A stretch of DNA of 5,389 nucleotides from positions 1-5,389 of the forward strand of contig JAGXNZ010000010.1 of the NCBI GenBank assembly GCA_019894655.1. The letters are read 5' to 3'. The position numbers and the translations under genes were made by a program. A model generated the notes under the pieces. That model was given only the letters and a program-made list of their open reading frames with translations, made no database searches and was not told where the DNA came from. Numbering within the stretch: position 1 is the first letter of the stretch; each line of letters opens with the position of its first letter. The DNA is from Promethearchaeota archaeon (GTDB lineage: Archaea; Asgardarchaeota; Lokiarchaeia; Sigynarchaeales; SOKP01). Shown here piece after piece: positions 1 to 5,389 of this stretch.

Positions 1-339
1 ATTATAGATGAAATTCTTGATTCGGAGGCAGCTGGTTTTACTAATATTAATATTGGATTAGAAAAAGGATTAAAAGAACTAAACAAGATTAAGGAAAAAA
101 CAAGACATAAATTTGGGATTTTAATCACCGATGGAAACTATAATCGAGGGGAAAATCCCATTGATTTAGCGAAAAAATACCCTAAATTACATGTAATCGG
201 AATACCCGCTGATAATGATCCTGAAAGAGGAATTGACACCTGTCGAGAGATAGCTCGAGTTGGACAGGGTAAATTTTTTGCCGTTAATGATTACAAAGAG
301 ATTCCTCGGGCATTGATAGAATTGTTATCTCAGGTTTAA
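1..339 (+). CDS. VWA (von Willebrand factor A) domain protein, C-terminal part
   Basis: The frame is open from the first base and ends at TAA 337-339, giving 112 residues; the start lies outside the window. Two of the three MIDAS metal-site motifs are visible: the threonine loop AGFTNINIGL (Thr14 of the fragment, followed by an amphipathic helix) and the strand-aspartate motif ILITDGNYN (Asp44). The DxSxS motif would be in the missing part. Next come a typical strand (HVIGIPAD), a helix, and a closing GKFFAVNDYKEIP strand-helix, after which the protein stops, so the VWA domain is C-terminal. VWA domains bind Mg2+ and mediate protein-protein contacts; in prokaryotes, stand-alone ones often work with MoxR or chelatase-type AAA+ ATPases, but no such partner is visible here. 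The gene converges on the HTH_10 gene and is not part of its operon. The domain call is firm; the specific role is unknown. Confidence 0.88.
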   Translation: MIDEILDSEAAGFTNINIGLEKGLKELNKIKEKTRHKFGILITDGNYNRGENPIDLAKKYPKLHVIGIPADNDPERGIDTCREIARVGQGKFFAVNDYKEIPRALIELLSQV

Positions 340-340
340 T

Positions 341-347
341 AAAAAAA
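341..347 (-). terminator. Oligo-T terminator of the minus-strand regulator operon
   Basis: Seven A residues on the plus strand give a T7 run on the minus strand, 10 bases past the stop codon of the HTH_10 gene. Archaeal RNA polymerase terminates at such T-tracts without needing a hairpin. The run lies directly after the stop of the convergent VWA gene, so transcription would end before running far into it. This is a sequence-pattern call only. Confidence 0.45.
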
Positions 348-355
348 TAATCGTG

Positions 356-384
356 CTTTAATTACTAGAATTAAGGTAATTTTT
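356..384 (+). terminator. Possible hairpin plus T-run terminator of the VWA gene
   Basis: TTAATT (358-363) and AATTAA (369-374) can pair around a 5-base loop, with C356-G376 and a T-G wobble extending the stem. A T5 run at 380-384 follows on the plus strand. The element begins 17 bases past the VWA stop codon and overlaps the last codons of the convergent HTH_10 gene. The stem is almost all A-T and therefore weak, so it may be chance in AT-rich DNA. Confidence 0.25.
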
Positions 385-999
385 AGCTAATTTCTTAAAA
401 ATTCTTCTCATTGTTTCAGAAAGTGCAGATTTTGAAATATTTAAATCTTTAGCAAATTCGCTTAATGAAATACTTCTTGGAATGTTAAAAAATCCATTTT
501 GATATGCAAGATTTACTATTTCATTTTGTCTTTTCGTGAGGAGAGTTGATTTATAGTAATACCCTATGTGCTCGATTTTCGCTTTTATGTCTTTCTTTTC
601 TAACTGTGTTAAGAATCTATCTACTTTTGAACGATTAGTTATGGCTTCCATTCGTATTTTCCCATCTTTTACTAGTACTGGATATGAGATTAAAAGTTCA
701 GTTTTAACTAAGATATTTAATATCCATGGGTCTACTTCTTTTACATTCAATATTACAAGATCTTCACCTTCAAATAAGATTTGTGAAGATTTTTTAGCTA
801 AACTATCTTTAAAATCAGAAATAAATTGCTTTACAGATGAACCCCTTATTTGGAACGAAGTAATCCCTGAATTTTCTTCAATTAGAAAGTTAGAAAGAAT
901 ATGGAAATTCAATTCGGGATATTTATTATTGAATGTTGCTAACCATTTATCTTGGGGTATATCTATGCTAAGTTTAATTTGTACGATATCTTGAGACAT
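358..999 (-). CDS. HTH_10 (bacterio-opsin-activator type) transcriptional regulator
   Basis: This is a predicted DNA-binding protein of 213 residues. The C-terminal domain (about residues 153-206) begins LLTKRQNEIVNLAYQNGFF, continues through the helix pair SLSEFAKDLNISKSALSETM, and ends in a basic helix. This is the HTH_10 pattern, typical of Archaea. The N-terminal 150 residues form an alpha/beta region with no receiver, PAS or GAF motif that I recognise; it may be a ligand- or protein-binding domain as in other short HTH_10 proteins. I chose the ATG at 999 because the longer frame opens with TTG at 1023 and would add an eight-residue tail, NCIIFSI-rich, outside the usual MSQDIVQIKL-like start. 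Neither start has a clear Shine-Dalgarno sequence. The gene is the last on the minus strand, 83 bases after the kinase stop, and is plausibly the output of that signalling pair. The family is clear; the target genes and signal are unknown. Confidence 0.88.
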   Translation of the reverse strand: MSQDIVQIKLSIDIPQDKWLATFNNKYPELNFHILSNFLIEENSGITSFQIRGSSVKQFISDFKDSLAKKSSQILFEGEDLVILNVKEVDPWILNILVKTELLISYPVLVKDGKIRMEAITNRSKVDRFLTQLEKKDIKAKIEHIGYYYKSTLLTKRQNEIVNLAYQNGFFNIPRSISLSEFAKDLNISKSALSETMRRIFKKLAKNYLNSSN

Positions 1000-1021
1000 A
1001 ATAGAAAAAATTATGCAATTC

Positions 1022-1042
1022 AAAAAAACTTTACCCGTAAAG
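1022..1042 (-). promoter_or_regulatory. Inverted repeat CTTTAC-CC-GTAAAG followed by T7
   Basis: The arms CTTTAC (1029-1034) and GTAAAG (1037-1042) are perfect inverted copies around a 2-base centre. On the minus strand the repeat runs straight into seven T residues (1022-1028). It sits in the 83-base gap between the kinase stop and the HTH_10 start, 30 bases upstream of that ATG. It could be an operator for a dimeric regulator, possibly HTH_10 autoregulation. It could also be a hairpin (5-base stem, 4-base loop) plus T-run that partly terminates transcription and lowers HTH_10 expression. The sequence alone does not decide between these. Confidence 0.4.
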
Positions 1043-1082
1043 GAAACAGAAATTCTCCTAATAATAGGTTTTAGTTTTGAAA

Positions 1083-3365
1083 TTAAGCTTCCTTCAACAA
1101 GATGATAAAATTGCTACCCTGTGAATAATCCCCCACTACTCTATTTTCGACCCACACCTGCCCACCGTAGCTATTGATTATGGTTTTTACTAACGACAAC
1201 CCTATACCCATTCCACCCGTGCTCCTGTCATTTTTATAATTCCGTTCAAAAATGGGGTTTTTTCTACCGTCGATTATCCCCAAACCATTATCTTTAAATT
1301 CGATCTTTACGAAGTTTTTACCTTCCTGATAAATTTTAGATAAATATATCCATAATCTTATTTTTTCGCTGTCGTTATGAATAACTCCGTTTATTAATAG
1401 GTTTTCGAAGGCATCAATTAGAAGTTCACCTCCCACAACATTGGTAATTTCTTGAACAGCTTTAAAACTTATTTCTGGTTCCCTTTCATGAAATCTTGAG
1501 CGAATTTCTTCAATTGACATATCGAGTACTTTTTTTACATCTATAGATTTTAAACTCATTTCTCCTTCTTCTATCTCTGAAAGTTTCCGCACATTTGAAA
1601 CCAGAGAAGCTCCTCTCTCTAATTGTTGCTTGATTATCTCTGTCATTTTTCTTTCTTTCTCCGAGATATCGTAATCTCCTTTCCAAATTTTCATTAGTTG
1701 AACTGATGCGTTAATGTTATTAAAAATATTACTCACATCGTGCGCTAGCAAATCCTTGTAGAAATCCGCTTTATCATACGCTTTTCTGTATCGTTCTTCA
1801 GATTCTATTAATTCTTGTTTAGCTTTCTTACGTTTTGTGATATTAATCGCAGCTCCTTCAATACGATTTTCTTTTTCAAACATTCGAGCTGAAATACTCA
1901 ACCAAATCGGAGTACCATCTCTTTTGGTGACGAGTATTTCATATCCTCTAACTTCTTTGTTAGCACGAATTTCATTTAAAAGGTCAATCCGTTGCTTAGG
2001 ATCAATATAATGTTCCGTAGCAATATAATCCGTTAAACATTCTTCCCGATTGTTATACCCAAATAATTTAGCAAAAGTTTCATTGCATTCTAAAAATTTC
2101 CCATCACTTATACTTGACCAGTATAATCCTACTTGTGCGTTATCAAAAATGTATTTATATTTTTCTTCTGATTCTATTAACTTTTGCTCTGCTTTCCTTA
2201 AATCAGTAATATTAGTCATTACGCCATTATAGTTTATTATCTCTCCTTTATCGTTTTTAATAGGAACGCCATGATCTCTTACATAAATCTCTTTACCTGT
2301 ATCTTTATGTTTTATTCTATAATTCAGGATAAATTCCTTCCCATATTTTATGGCTTCTGCAAATATTTTATTAGTTTCCTCACGATCATCGGGATGAATT
2401 GTTTGAAAAAAAAGATTAGGATCTTTTAAACTGTTTTCTACAGGTATACCTGTCCAATCCTCCCATCTATTAGAAAGAAATAAAGTAGTACTGGTTTCAT
2501 CAGGCAGTGATGAATATATGGTATCAGGTATATTTTCAATGAGAGTTCGAAACTTCTCTTCAGATTCTTTTAGTTTTTGTTCTGCTACTATTTTTTCCGT
2601 AATGTCTTCTGTCATTACCAAATCTGCTGTTCTACCCATGTAATTAATAGTCTTAGAAATACTATTGATCCACGCAATCTCACCCGATTTTTTTATTATT
2701 CGGTATTTATAGCGGTTTATGACCTCAATATCACCTTCTTGCTTTTTTCTAGATTGTTCTAATACAAAATCTCGATCTTCAGAATGTACTACTTTTGCAT
2801 ACTCATAGGGTTTCCAATTCTGAATATCTTCTTTACTATATCCATTTACTTCAGTTGTTCGCTGATTAAAATATTTAAATAATCCATCTTGTATGATATA
2901 AATGCTCATAAATGATTGTTCAGCAATATTTCTGAATTTTTCTTCAGATTCTTTTAATTCTTCTTCAGCTCGCTTACGCTCGGTAATATCTTTGAAAAAA
3001 CATAAGGCTTGCTTGAAATTCCCGTTATCGTCATATTCTATCCTTCCATCTAATAAAATAATTCTATGAATCCCATTCTTTTTGACGATTTCGTATTCTA
3101 CATTCTGAATAGCACCTACTTCTTTGAATTGAGAGAATCTAGAATTTAACACCTCTCTACTTTTGAGAACTAGAAACTCACCAAAACACTTCCCTATCAC
3201 TTCTTCTTTATCATATCCTACAAAATCAAGCCAAGCTTGATTTATATCTATAATCTTAACATTTTCATCCAAAGATTGGTAAGGGAGTGGAGCGTATTCA
3301 TAAAATAATTTGTTTCTTTTTTCTAAATCTCTTAACTCTTGTTCTTTATCATATCTTTTTTCCAT
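1083..3365 (-). CDS. Soluble four-PAS sensor histidine kinase
   Basis: This 760-residue protein has no transmembrane segment or signal peptide, so it senses in the cytoplasm. It has a short coiled N-terminus, then four PAS domains (about residues 18-128, 143-256, 271-387 and 402-510), each closing with an ITxRK/ITDLRK-type motif and a charged coiled linker. The kinase core follows: H-box LLAHDVSNIFNNI with phospho-acceptor His542, N-box ENLLINGVIHND (Asn659), G1 DNGLGI (Asp692), F-box IFERNYKND, and G2 GGMGIGLSL (717-725). All catalytic motifs are intact. PAS domains may bind haem, flavin or small ligands, but no signature fixes which. I chose the ATG at 3365 over the GTG at 3377 because AAAGGTG (3381-3375) is a good Shine-Dalgarno sequence 9 bases before the ATG and overlaps the GTG itself. 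It lies 21 bases after the response-regulator gene, its probable phosphotransfer partner. Confidence 0.95.
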   Translation of the reverse strand: MEKRYDKEQELRDLEKRNKLFYEYAPLPYQSLDENVKIIDINQAWLDFVGYDKEEVIGKCFGEFLVLKSREVLNSRFSQFKEVGAIQNVEYEIVKKNGIHRIILLDGRIEYDDNGNFKQALCFFKDITERKRAEEELKESEEKFRNIAEQSFMSIYIIQDGLFKYFNQRTTEVNGYSKEDIQNWKPYEYAKVVHSEDRDFVLEQSRKKQEGDIEVINRYKYRIIKKSGEIAWINSISKTINYMGRTADLVMTEDITEKIVAEQKLKESEEKFRTLIENIPDTIYSSLPDETSTTLFLSNRWEDWTGIPVENSLKDPNLFFQTIHPDDREETNKIFAEAIKYGKEFILNYRIKHKDTGKEIYVRDHGVPIKNDKGEIINYNGVMTNITDLRKAEQKLIESEEKYKYIFDNAQVGLYWSSISDGKFLECNETFAKLFGYNNREECLTDYIATEHYIDPKQRIDLLNEIRANKEVRGYEILVTKRDGTPIWLSISARMFEKENRIEGAAINITKRKKAKQELIESEERYRKAYDKADFYKDLLAHDVSNIFNNINASVQLMKIWKGDYDISEKERKMTEIIKQQLERGASLVSNVRKLSEIEEGEMSLKSIDVKKVLDMSIEEIRSRFHEREPEISFKAVQEITNVVGGELLIDAFENLLINGVIHNDSEKIRLWIYLSKIYQEGKNFVKIEFKDNGLGIIDGRKNPIFERNYKNDRSTGGMGIGLSLVKTIINSYGGQVWVENRVVGDYSQGSNFIILLKEA
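1785..2987 (-). repeat. Four-fold PAS-linker repeat inside the kinase gene
   Basis: A 19-residue linker recurs after each PAS domain, at 2931-2987, 2547-2603, 2154-2210 and 1785-1841. The pattern is IT-x-x-x-x-A-(E/K)-(E/Q)-(E/K)-L-x-ESEE-(K/R)-(F/Y)-(R/K). Copies are 128, 131 and 123 residues apart, so each PAS plus linker forms one module. The linkers are charged and heptad-like, the usual signalling helix that passes a conformational change between PAS units and into the kinase helix. The repeat is clear in protein and only partial in DNA, so the duplications are not very recent. Confidence 0.8.
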
Positions 3366-3374
3366 TACTTCAAA

Positions 3375-3381
3375 CACCTTT
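3375..3381 (-). promoter_or_regulatory. Ribosome binding site that sets the kinase start
   Basis: AAAGGTG on the minus strand contains GGTG, which matches the anti-Shine-Dalgarno end of 16S rRNA, and lies 9 bases before the ATG at 3365. The alternative GTG start at 3377 is part of this same motif, so it would have no ribosome binding site. This favours the ATG. The site lies in the gap after the response-regulator stop, consistent with translation from one shared transcript. Confidence 0.65.
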
Positions 3382-3386
3382 GTTAA

Positions 3387-3752
3387 TTACGCTTTTATTG
3401 CTTTATTGATTAGATCTATTAATTCTTCAATTTTAAAGGGTTTACTAAGAAATGCTGTAGCCCCCATTGAAATAGAAAGCTCTTTCATCGTAGTATCAGC
3501 ACTAGCAAAGATGATTTTCGTGTTCGTGTCAATCTTCAATATCTCATTCATTGCGTCAACTCCATTCATTACAGGCATTCGATGGTCCATAATAATTACT
3601 TTAGGTTTTTCTGAATGATTTCTATAATTTTCAACGGCATCCTTACCATTGATAGAGAATTCAACTGAATAATCCCCCATTTCTGCTAATAATAACTTAT
3701 AGAGTTTTAGCATAGTGCGGTCGTCGTCAACAACCAGAACTTTAGCGATAAT
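3387..3752 (-). CDS. Single-domain response regulator (CheY-like) with a non-canonical start codon
   Basis: This is a stand-alone receiver domain of about 121 residues with no output domain. Counting from the ATT at 3752, the N-terminus reads IIAKVLVVDDDRTM, with acidic metal-binding residues Asp9-Asp11. The phospho-acceptor Asp56 lies in IIMDHRMPVMNG, the conserved Ser84 in FASADT, and Lys104 in LSKPF, so all receiver residues are present. The first ATG (3713) would give 108 residues and delete strand 1 and the acidic cluster. It is 43 bases from the ribosome binding site, so it cannot be the true start. An in-frame TGA (3758-3756) lies just upstream, and only ATT (3752), ATC (3749) or the less likely CTG (3737) could initiate. 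ATC would give MAKVLVVDDD, the commonest receiver opening. The kinase gene follows closely and is the expected phosphodonor; the HTH_10 protein could be a downstream partner. Function as a receiver is certain; the exact start is not. Confidence 0.92.
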   Translation of the reverse strand: MIAKVLVVDDDRTMLKLYKLLLAEMGDYSVEFSINGKDAVENYRNHSEKPKVIIMDHRMPVMNGVDAMNEILKIDTNTKIIFASADTTMKELSISMGATAFLSKPFKIEELIDLINKAIKA

Positions 3753-3755
3753 AAA

Positions 3756-3762
3756 TCACCTT
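3756..3762 (-). promoter_or_regulatory. Ribosome binding site of the response regulator
   Basis: AAGGTGA on the minus strand is a strong match to the anti-Shine-Dalgarno sequence. It ends 3 bases before ATT (3752) and 6 bases before ATC (3749). It contains the in-frame TGA that blocks any start further upstream. Its GGTG core is shared with the kinase site, where the distance from GGTG to the start is 9 bases; here that distance is 4 to ATT and 7 to ATC, which mildly favours ATC. Confidence 0.65.
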
Positions 3763-3792
3763 ATGTAAAGATATAATATTAGAATTTGTATT

Positions 3793-3800
3793 TATGTATA
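3793..3800 (-). promoter_or_regulatory. Candidate TATA box for the response regulator-kinase operon
   Basis: The minus strand reads TATACATAAA here, about 45 bases before the response-regulator start. With the usual archaeal spacing of about 25 bases, transcription would begin near 3770, leaving a leader of about 20 bases that carries the ribosome binding site. The whole gap is AT-rich and other TATA-like stretches exist (for example around 3771-3780), so this is tentative. Confidence 0.3.
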
Positions 3801-3864
3801 TCACAAATATAGCATGTTAAGGTGTAAATGAAAGATCGAAGGATATTATAAGGCTAATCCAATT

Positions 3865-3891
3865 AAAAAGTATAAATGAAATAAAAAAAAA
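3865..3891 (-). terminator. T-tract terminator after the flavodiiron gene
   Basis: Starting 4 bases past the flavodiiron stop codon, the minus strand has a T9 run (3891-3883), and a T5 run follows at 3869-3865. Repeated T-tracts without a hairpin are the usual archaeal termination signal. This suggests that the flavodiiron gene is mostly transcribed separately from the downstream two-component operon. Confidence 0.5.
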
Positions 3892-3895
3892 TTAA

Positions 3896-5095
3896 TTACT
3901 TAGATTTAGCAATTTCTCTGCCAAATTCTACGCATTCTTCCAAACTTTCATCATTAGGGTTCCACAAAGCGCGTATGCCGTCATTAATTACAGAAAAACC
4001 GCTCTTTTCTAAATGTTCCTTTATAACCTTTACTGATTCTCCACTCCATCCGTAACAACCAAATGACGCTGCTTTCTTGTTTTTAAAACGCATTCCCTTA
4101 ATCATCTCCAAAATTTCGGCAACACTAGATAGAATTCCTCCACCAATAGTAGGTGATCCTACTAGAATAATCCTAGATTTAAAGATCTCTGTAATTAAGT
4201 CGTTTTTATCGGTTTTTGCTATGTTATACAATTTAACATTAACTTTCTTATCGATTTCACGAATTCCTTTTGTAATTGCTTCTGCCATTCTTTTTGTTCC
4301 GTCCCACATTGTATCGTATAATATTGTAATTTGATTTTCTTGGTAATCATTAGCCCAAGTTAAATATTTTTCTACGATTTGAGTTGGATTGTCTCTCCAA
4401 ATAACTCCATGACTTGTTGCAATAATATCTATTGGAATGTTTAGAGCTAAAACTTCCTTGATTTTTTTATCTACGAACGCACTAAAAGGTGTTAAAATAT
4501 TAGCGTAATATTTCATACATTCCGTAAATAGCTCATTTTGATCAACGAGATCGTTATACATATATTCTGTGGCGTAATGTTGACCAAACGCATCATTACT
4601 GAACAGTATGTTATCTCCCGTTAGATAACATGCCATGCTATCTGGCCAATGAAGCATTCTCATTTCTACAAAGATTAATTGTTTACTATTTCCTAGATCT
4701 AATGTATCCCCCGTTTTTACTACTTGAAAATTCCAATCTTTATGATAGTGGCCTTTTAACGACTTAACACCATTAGCTGTACAGTAAATTGGAGTGTTTG
4801 GTATGCTTTTCATTAGTTCAGGAAGTGCTCCGCTATGATCAATTTCCGCGTGATTAGCTATAACATAATCAATCTTATCCAAGTCAATTTCTTTTGAGAG
4901 ATTTTCGACAAATTCTTTTGAAAAAGGCATCCATACTGTGTCAATAAGGACAATTTTCTCTTCTCTAATTAGGTAAGAATTATATGTGGAACCACGATAT
5001 GTGGAATATTCATTTCCATGAAATTTTTTAAGTTCCCAATCTGTTTTTCCTACCCAATATACATTATTTTTTATTTTAAAACTCAAATTTCTCAT
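3896..5095 (-). CDS. fprA: Class A flavodiiron protein (FprA family: O2/NO reductase)
   Basis: This complete 399-residue cytoplasmic enzyme is of standard length for the minimal (class A) flavodiiron family. The N-terminal metallo-beta-lactamase-like domain (about 1-250) carries the whole diiron ligand set: His82, Glu84, Asp86 and His87 in NHAEIDHSG, His149 in MLHWPDS, Asp168 in SNDAFGQH, and His229 in TSHGVIWR. The C-terminal flavodoxin domain (about 254-399) has the FMN phosphate loop LYDTMWDGTKRMA and the flavin loops GSPTIGGG and FGCYGWSGES. Family members reduce O2 to water or NO to N2O; electrons come from rubredoxin, or from F420H2 in methanogens. The donor cannot be told from this sequence, and there is no fused rubredoxin or reductase domain. 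The start at 5095 gives the usual N-terminus leading to VYWVG and the FHG...RGSTYNSYL segment. No Shine-Dalgarno sequence precedes it, so it may have a short leader or be leaderless. It points to an anaerobe that meets O2 or NO. Confidence 0.96.
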   Translation of the reverse strand: MRNLSFKIKNNVYWVGKTDWELKKFHGNEYSTYRGSTYNSYLIREEKIVLIDTVWMPFSKEFVENLSKEIDLDKIDYVIANHAEIDHSGALPELMKSIPNTPIYCTANGVKSLKGHYHKDWNFQVVKTGDTLDLGNSKQLIFVEMRMLHWPDSMACYLTGDNILFSNDAFGQHYATEYMYNDLVDQNELFTECMKYYANILTPFSAFVDKKIKEVLALNIPIDIIATSHGVIWRDNPTQIVEKYLTWANDYQENQITILYDTMWDGTKRMAEAITKGIREIDKKVNVKLYNIAKTDKNDLITEIFKSRIILVGSPTIGGGILSSVAEILEMIKGMRFKNKKAASFGCYGWSGESVKVIKEHLEKSGFSVINDGIRALWNPNDESLEECVEFGREIAKSK

Positions 5096-5140
5096 CCAAA
5101 TTTATTTTTGTATTATGATAAGTAAAGTGGAGTTTGGTAA

Positions 5141-5148
5141 TATAAAAA
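5141..5148 (-). promoter_or_regulatory. Candidate TATA box of the flavodiiron gene
   Basis: The minus strand reads TTTTTATATTACC, close to the archaeal TATA consensus, in the 96-base gap between the endonuclease V stop and the flavodiiron ATG. Normal spacing puts the transcription start near 5118, with a leader of about 22 bases and no ribosome binding site. This supports separate transcription of fprA. A weaker TATA-like stretch nearer the ATG (about 5112-5124) would instead give a leaderless mRNA. Confidence 0.35.
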
Positions 5149-5191
5149 CAATTTTTCATTAAATTATAAGAAATCTTTGATAGAGACGATA

Positions 5192-5389
5192 TTAAAATTT
5201 CTTTCTTGAAAAATAATCTGCGAGAAAAAGAGGCTCTGGTTGTTTGTGATTTTTGGCTGTCCTTAACGCTATTTCTACTGCTACATCTAAAGTAATTTTA
5301 TAACCTACGCTAATGAACATAGGGTTCATAGCATCATTTAAACAAACAGCGTATCCAAGAAGTTCTCGATTTTCTACCATCGAATTTTG
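5192..5389 (-). CDS. nfi: Endonuclease V (deoxyinosine 3' endonuclease), C-terminal fragment
   Basis: The frame is open through the right edge, so the 5' part of the gene is outside the window; the ATG at 5380 is internal. The 65 visible residues match the family's C-terminus: a helix-turn then LLGYAVCLNDAMNPMFISVG (the usual G-x-A-x-R-T...P-V-F-V-S-x-G strand pair), K-I-T-L-D-x-A-V-E-I helix, and the closing QPEPLFLADYFSR, which corresponds to the PEPTRxAD ending of bacterial and eukaryotic enzymes. Endonuclease V cuts the second phosphodiester bond 3' to deoxyinosine in deaminated DNA; some relatives cut inosine-containing RNA. The catalytic Asp and Glu residues are in the missing part. The conserved His of the S-x-G-H motif is Tyr here (residue 30 of the fragment). 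The gene ends 96 bases before fprA on the same strand and looks functionally unrelated to it. Confidence 0.85.
   Translation of the reverse strand, partial: QNSMVENRELLGYAVCLNDAMNPMFISVGYKITLDVAVEIALRTAKNHKQPEPLFLADYFSRKKF

Noticed and set aside
566..994. 142-codon open frame on the plus strand
   Set aside because: It lies entirely antisense to the HTH_10 gene, whose protein has clear family motifs. The antisense translation has no recognisable domain.
1000..1023. TTG start extending the HTH_10 protein by eight residues
   Set aside because: There is no Shine-Dalgarno sequence, the added residues do not look like the family N-terminus, and an ATG is available at 999.
1057..1068. CCTAATAATAGG near-palindrome after the kinase stop
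   Set aside because: Only the four outer bases on each side pair; the centre does not. This is expected by chance in AT-rich DNA.
3310..3618. 102-codon plus-strand frame spanning the kinase and response-regulator junction
   Set aside because: It is antisense to two genes with intact catalytic motifs. Its hydrophobic runs are what reverse-complemented AT-rich coding DNA gives.
3818..3851. Plus-strand AAGGTG followed by ATG and a seven-codon frame (MKDRRIL)
   Set aside because: It looks like a ribosome binding site with a tiny leader peptide, but no plus-strand gene follows, so it has nothing to regulate. Probably chance.
3753..3895. Gap between the flavodiiron and response-regulator genes as a possible small RNA or riboswitch site
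   Set aside because: The 143 bases contain T-tracts and TATA-like sequence but no stable stem or known riboswitch core that I can see.
4077..4334. 85-codon plus-strand frame inside the flavodiiron gene
   Set aside because: It is a shadow of the FMN-binding domain, with no family signature or ribosome binding site. The short frames at 2050-2232 and 2577-2762 fail for the same reason within the kinase gene.

Overview
This AT-rich window is most likely from an anaerobic archaeon. The main evidence is a regulator ending in an HTH_10 (bacterio-opsin-activator type) DNA-binding domain, a family found almost only in Archaea. T-tract termination and a class A flavodiiron protein agree with this. The soluble multi-PAS kinase and the style of the regulator fit an Asgard (Lokiarchaeia-like) genome, but that placement is inference from family style, not from a marker gene.

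Layout: the left edge holds the 3' end of a plus-strand von Willebrand factor A (VWA) protein (1-339). Everything else is on the minus strand. Read in the direction of transcription, from right to left, these are: the C-terminus of endonuclease V (5389-5192), a complete flavodiiron protein FprA (5095-3896), a single-domain response regulator (3752-3387), a soluble histidine kinase with four PAS domains (3365-1083), and an HTH_10 regulator (999-358). The HTH_10 gene converges on the VWA gene with only 18 bases between their stop codons.

How they fit together: the receiver and kinase genes are about 20 bases apart, and each has a GGTG-type ribosome binding site, so they are very probably one operon. 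The HTH_10 gene follows 83 bases later and could supply the DNA-binding output that the receiver lacks. A perfect 6-base inverted repeat followed by a T7 run lies in that gap; it could be an operator or a partial terminator. The flavodiiron protein just upstream (O2 or NO detoxification) suggests redox or oxygen as a possible signal, but it appears to have its own promoter and a T-tract terminator.

The most striking detail is the start of the response regulator. The conserved first strand and acidic triad (VLVVDDD) lie upstream of the first in-frame ATG, and an in-frame stop overlaps the Shine-Dalgarno sequence. No ATG, GTG or TTG is available between them, so translation apparently starts at ATT or ATC unless the sequence contains an error. 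I see no mobile element, CRISPR array, tRNA or rRNA, and no gene-free stretch longer than about 300 bases.
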